64,000 nt of DNA from positions 1 through 64,000 of the forward strand of contig JBEVJK010000053.1 in assembly GCA_040510195.1 (NCBI GenBank), written 5' to 3'. This document shows positions 61,028-64,000 of this stretch, one piece after another (positions within the stretch are counted from its first letter, which is position 1; each line of letters starts with the position of its first letter). The notes below the pieces were generated by a model. It searched no databases, was not told the origin of the DNA, and saw only the letters and a list, made by a program, of their open reading frames with translations. A program made the translations under genes and the position numbers. Origin of the DNA: JBEVJK01 sp040510195. Lineage in GTDB: Bacteria; Pseudomonadota; Alphaproteobacteria; Rhizobiales; Rhizobiaceae.

Positions 61028-62206
61028 ATGAGGTTGCGAACGGCAGCGCTGGCGGCGCTGATCGCAGGCATTGCGAGCGGCAATGCGCGGGCAGCGGACT
61101 GCGGCACGGATTTCGATGTCTGGAAGGCCGCGGTCGCCGACGAAGCACGCGCTGCGGGCGTAGGCGAGGCTGGGCTCGCAGCTCTTGCCGGGGCGCGCGT
61201 CGACCAGAGGGTGCTGGCGCGCGACCGCGCTCAGACCGTGTTCACGCAGACCTTCGCCGAATTCTCGAACCGCATGATCAACAGCTACCGGCTGAAGCAG
61301 GGCGCCGCCAACCTTCAGAAATATGCCGACGTCTTCGCTCGCGGTGAGCAGGAGTTCGGTGTTCCCGGGCCAGTGATTGCCGCTTTCTGGGCGCTGGAGA
61401 CCGATTTCGGCGCGGTGCAGGGCGATTTCGACACGCTCGATGCGATGGTGACGCTGGCGCATGACTGCCGGCGTCCCGAGCTCTTCCGCCCGCAGCTGGT
61501 GCCGCTGCTGACGCTGATCGACCGCGGCGTGCTGCCGCCCGGCACCAAGGGCGCGTGGGCCGGCGAGATCGGCCAGACGCAGATCCTGCCCTCCGACTAT
61601 CTGGCGCGTGGCGTCGACGGCGACGGCGACGGTATGGTGGACCTTCGCGGCAGCGTGCCGGACGTCATCCTGACGACCGCCAACAAGATCAAGTCGCGCG
61701 GCTGGCGGGCCGGCGAACCGTGGCTGGAGGAGGTGCGCATCCCCGATACCCTGCCCTGGGAGCAGACGGGGCGCACCAACAAGCTGCCGCTTTCGCAATG
61801 GGCAGCCTGGGGCGTCACCCAACGCGACGGCAGCCCGCTGCCCGAGAGCGAGCTGGCCGCCGGACTGGTGCTGCCGATGGGCCACAAGGGTCCGGCCTTC
61901 CTCAGCTACGCCAACTACGATGTCTACCTTGAGTGGAATCAATCTTTCATCTACACCCTGACTGCGGCGCATCTGGCGGCGCGGCTCGCCGGCGCGCCGG
62001 CGTTCGACCGCCGCAACCCGGAAGAAGGCCTGGTGGGAGAGACGATGAAGCACCTGCAGCAGAAGCTCTCCGACCTCGGCTACGATGTCGGCAAGATCGA
62101 CGGGATTCTCGGCACCGGCACCCGCGAAGCGGTCCGCAAGGAGCAAATGCGCCTCGGCCTGCCGGTGGATGGCTGGCCGACGCCGGCGCTGCTGGCCAAC
62201 CTCTAG
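61028..62206 (+). CDS. Lytic murein transglycosylase, MltB family
   Basis: A 392-residue exported transglycosylase. A Sec signal ends near ARA (about residue 23). The MltB/SLT_2 domain (about 30-310) carries the catalytic Glu in FWALETDFGAVQGD (about 120-133) and GEIGQTQILPSDYL, SWKRWG-like GWRAGEPWLEEV and GHKGPAFLSYANYDVYLEWNQS split motifs. A peptidoglycan-binding domain sits at the C-terminus (about 335-392: LQQKLSDLGYDVGKIDG). ATG at 61028 is chosen because the signal begins there. Confidence 0.93.
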   Translation: MRLRTAALAALIAGIASGNARAADCGTDFDVWKAAVADEARAAGVGEAGLAALAGARVDQRVLARDRAQTVFTQTFAEFSNRMINSYRLKQGAANLQKYADVFARGEQEFGVPGPVIAAFWALETDFGAVQGDFDTLDAMVTLAHDCRRPELFRPQLVPLLTLIDRGVLPPGTKGAWAGEIGQTQILPSDYLARGVDGDGDGMVDLRGSVPDVILTTANKIKSRGWRAGEPWLEEVRIPDTLPWEQTGRTNKLPLSQWAAWGVTQRDGSPLPESELAAGLVLPMGHKGPAFLSYANYDVYLEWNQSFIYTLTAAHLAARLAGAPAFDRRNPEEGLVGETMKHLQQKLSDLGYDVGKIDGILGTGTREAVRKEQMRLGLPVDGWPTPALLANL

Positions 62207-62234
62207 AATTTGGAATGCAATGCAACTCGCCCCA

Positions 62235-62256
62235 TGTTATATCTTTAGTTATAACA
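62235..62256. promoter_or_regulatory. Palindromic operator of the toxin-antitoxin operon
   Basis: TGTTATA-N8-TATAACA, a perfect inverted repeat of 7-bp arms, lies 13 bases before the antitoxin start codon and overlaps AT-rich promoter-like sequence. Autorepression by the AbrB-type antitoxin at such a palindrome is the usual design of type II systems. The repeat is observed; binding is inferred. Confidence 0.6.
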
Positions 62257-62268
62257 CTGGAGAGAACG

Positions 62269-62496
62269 ATGAATGTGAAGCTCCGCAAGATCGGCAACTC
62301 GGAAGGCGTCATCCTGCCCAAGGAGCTCCTCAATCGCCTCAACCTGCGGGCGGGCGACGAGCTGACCGTGGTGGAGGATGATGGCGATATCCGTCTTCTG
62401 CGTCCGCACGAGGACGTCGACATCGAGCAAAAGATGAAAATTGCGCGAGAGCGCATGAAGAAGTACGAGGTCGCCTACCGCGTGCTCGCCAAGTGA
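62269..62496 (+). CDS. AbrB/MazE-family antitoxin
   Basis: A 75-residue antitoxin. The N-terminal swapped-hairpin DNA-binding domain (about residues 1-46) is clear: KLRKIGNSEGVILPKELLNRL followed by GDELTVVEDDGDIRLL (written here as separate pieces of the domain). The C-terminal ~28 residues (IEQKMKIARERMKKYEVAYRVL) form a charged helix likely to block the toxin. ATG at 62269 follows a GGAGAG site. Its stop overlaps the doc start as GTGA. Confidence 0.88.
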   Translation: MNVKLRKIGNSEGVILPKELLNRLNLRAGDELTVVEDDGDIRLLRPHEDVDIEQKMKIARERMKKYEVAYRVLAK

Positions 62497-62885
62497 CCGA
62501 GTTTCATTCTCGGCAGTTCGTGGAGGCCCTCCACGCCGAGCAGCTGCGCCTGCACGGTGGAGCGGCCGGTGTCCGCGACGAAGGATTGCTAGAATCGGCC
62601 CTTTATCGCCCTCTCCAGAAGGAGGCGTATGGCGAACCCGATCTATGCGACCTTGCGGCAGCCTACCTGTTCGGGATCGTCAAAAACCATCCGTTCATAG
62701 ACGGCAACAAGCGGACAACCTTCGCGGCGGCCGACCTCTTTCTCTATTTCAACGGGCTGAGCATCGAGGCCGAACAGGAGGAAATCATCCAGCTCGTCCT
62801 CATGGTGGCGGCCGGCGAGCTGGACGAGACGGGTGCGGCGGCGTTTCTGCGCGACCACGTCCAACCTGTCGATGGCCAGCTTTAG
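62493..62885 (+). CDS. doc: Death-on-curing (Doc) family toxin
   Basis: A 130-residue Fic-fold toxin. The Doc motif HPFIDGNKRT (about residues 67-76) keeps the catalytic His and the NKR loop; Doc proteins phosphorylate elongation factor Tu and stop translation. The start is GTG at 62493, overlapping the antitoxin stop, giving tight co-translation. The classical partner of Doc is Phd; here it is an AbrB/MazE-type protein, a known alternative pairing. Confidence 0.92.
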   Translation: MTEFHSRQFVEALHAEQLRLHGGAAGVRDEGLLESALYRPLQKEAYGEPDLCDLAAAYLFGIVKNHPFIDGNKRTTFAAADLFLYFNGLSIEAEQEEIIQLVLMVAAGELDETGAAAFLRDHVQPVDGQL

Positions 62886-62905
62886 CCCTGATTCCGGAAA
62901 CGCGG

Positions 62906-63400
62906 CTAACTGGCTGATGAAGCAGGGAAATCGACCGAGAGGTCGACGATCTCCCATTCCTTGCCGTTGACGGTGGCGACGTCGCCCACAGACTTGCCGA
63001 ACAGCGCCAGGGCGACCGGCGCCACATGCGAGATGCGGCCATGGGCGGCATCCGCCTCGTCTTCGCCGACGATCGTCCAGGATTGGCGCTTGCCGTCCTC
63101 GTTTTCGATGACGACCGTCATGCCGAAGCGCACCACTTTGCTGTCCCGATCTGGGACAGATACCTCGGCCGTTTCCCGCCGGGCGTTCCAGTAGCGAAGG
63201 TCCCGCGAGACCAGCGCGATGCGCTCGCGGTTGCCTTCCGCCTCCGCTCGCGCCAGGTCGGCGCGCAGCGCCCCCACCTCGGCGTCGAGCGACGCCAGGC
63301 CGCTTGGGGTGACCAGATTGCGATGCTGGCTCACCGGACGCTCGCCGATGTCCGCCAGCACGTTCTCGCTGTCGTCTTCTCGTGTGAAAGCTCTGCTCAT
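62906..63400 (-). CDS. GreA/GreB-family transcription factor
   Basis: A 164-residue protein with the two-domain Gre layout: an N-terminal coiled coil (about residues 28-80) and a C-terminal FKBP-like domain (about 85-160) containing FGMTVVIENEDGKRQSW, GEDEADAAHGRISHVAPVAL and LFGKSVGDVATVNGKEWEI. Gre factors enter the RNA polymerase secondary channel and trigger cleavage of backtracked RNA. The usual acidic tip of the coiled coil is not clear here (GNRERIALVSRDLRY), so it may be a Gre-like homologue with another role. Convergent with doc, 20 bases away. Confidence 0.82.
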   Translation of the reverse strand: MSRAFTREDDSENVLADIGERPVSQHRNLVTPSGLASLDAEVGALRADLARAEAEGNRERIALVSRDLRYWNARRETAEVSVPDRDSKVVRFGMTVVIENEDGKRQSWTIVGEDEADAAHGRISHVAPVALALFGKSVGDVATVNGKEWEIVDLSVDFPASSAS

Positions 63401-63490
63401 TTTTCGAATCTAGGGTGGCTGCCGACATTTCTCAAGCTATTTGGAACTGGCACGGAACCTGCTTTGCTCTTTGCGAGCGAAGCGGGAGCT

Positions 63491-64000
63491 GTGCCGTTGT
63501 TGAACAGGCGCCGACTGCTGGCAGGGGCGGGAGCCGCTGCATTGGGTTTTACGGTCCCGGGCGGGGAGAGCTCGGCCGCCGATCGTGCTGCGCAAACGTA
63601 TGGAGTCCGCGGCATGATCGATGCGGCCGAGCTCGGCGCCCTGCCGGATGTGCCGGCCGACCAGAGCCGGACGTTTGCGGCGATGTTCGCCGAGGCGGAG
63701 CGCCGGAGCGCGCCGCTGTTCCTGCCTGCGGGGACCTATGTCGTGTCGAACCTCGCGCTGCCGCGGCGGCTGCATTGGATCGGCGTGCCGGGCGCGACGC
63801 GCATCGTCTATGGCGGCGACGGGCATCTGCTCCTTGCCGACGGCGCCGAGCGCCTGGAGATCTCAGGCATCGCCTTCGACGGGGCGCAGCGCTGGCTGTC
63901 CGACCAGGTGGACGGTCTTCTGGAATTTCGTCGCGTCGCCCATCTGGCGATCGACGCATGCGAGATAGTGGGCAGCGGCAAGCATGGCTTGTCGCTGAAG
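63491..64000 (+). CDS. Twin-arginine-exported repeat protein (3' end outside window)
   Basis: First 170 residues of an exported protein whose end lies outside the window. The N-terminus NRRRLLAGAGAAALGFTVPGG is a twin-arginine signal (given in full at its start only), followed by QTYGVRGMIDAAELGA and a parallel beta-helix-like region (FLPAGTYVVSNLALP, LEISGIAFDGAQRW). This matches the family of twin-arginine-translocated repeat proteins of Rhizobiales (TIGR03808 type), of unknown function, related in fold to pectate lyases. GTG at 63491 or TTG at 63497 or 63500 may be the start; GGGAG lies at 63483-63487. Confidence 0.75.
   Translation, partial: MPLLNRRRLLAGAGAAALGFTVPGGESSAADRAAQTYGVRGMIDAAELGALPDVPADQSRTFAAMFAEAERRSAPLFLPAGTYVVSNLALPRRLHWIGVPGATRIVYGGDGHLLLADGAERLEISGIAFDGAQRWLSDQVDGLLEFRRVAHLAIDACEIVGSGKHGLSLK

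Overview
The window is GC-rich chromosomal DNA from an alphaproteobacterium. It is most likely a member of the Hyphomicrobiales (Rhizobiales) close to the Mesorhizobium/Phyllobacteriaceae group. That placement is inferred from gene order (mraZ to ftsZ followed by lpxC, bamD, recN and ligA), the alphaproteobacterial FtsZ tail, the A-type RNase P RNA, and the CreA, SCO, AzlCD, BtaAB and twin-arginine repeat-protein families. No database search was possible. Coding density is high and I see no insertion sequence, prophage, CRISPR array, tRNA or rRNA gene.

Layout. 1-20.5 kb is mixed housekeeping: a giant AsmA-like envelope protein cut by the window edge, an FAD-linked D-lactate-type dehydrogenase, a thioesterase, an Lrp regulator divergent from an EamA exporter, a dienelactone hydrolase, an L,D-transpeptidase, an OmpA lipoprotein, the UvrD/PcrA helicase, a short-chain dehydrogenase, CreA with a hexapeptide acetyltransferase, SCO and PrmA, aminopeptidase P, and AzlC/AzlD.

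20.6-45.6 kb is one long minus-strand block that makes the cell wall and the divisome: mraZ, rsmH, ftsL, ftsI, murE, murF, mraY, murD, ftsW, murG, murC, murB, ddl, ftsQ, ftsA, ftsZ, then lpxC, bamD, recN and ligA. Seven junctions in it are ATGA stop/start overlaps. Upstream of mraZ is a promoter with 17-bp spacing, overlapped by TGGG repeats of 10-bp period that look like an MraZ operator. A cluster of five GANTC (CcrM) sites lies in the only sizeable gap inside the mur/fts block, ahead of murB and next to ddl.

45.9-50.3 kb holds a small lipoprotein gene, RNase P RNA, a lytic transglycosylase, an amidase, a TerB/DnaJ protein, another small lipoprotein and a MarR-type regulator. 50.4-58.6 kb holds a fused 5-oxoprolinase, a glycosyltransferase, an O-antigen-ligase/polymerase gene broken by a one-base frameshift, and the btaA-btaB pair for phosphorus-free betaine lipids. 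58.6-64 kb holds a serine hydrolase, a GH25 muramidase, an MltB-type transglycosylase, a MazE-like/Doc toxin-antitoxin pair with a palindromic operator, a GreA/GreB-like factor and the start of a twin-arginine beta-helix protein.

The common theme is the cell envelope: precursor synthesis, septal synthesis, several separate murein-cleaving or cross-linking enzymes, outer-membrane assembly (BamD), lipid A (LpxC) and membrane lipid replacement. I did not find a clearly new multi-gene system. The most unusual items are regulatory: paired CtrA-like boxes before a 68-residue orphan gene, the MraZ repeats, the GANTC cluster, an 11-bp repeat array at the 5-oxoprolinase locus and a hairpin-rich transglycosylase leader. 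To these I add the CTG-start candidate and the frameshifted polymerase.
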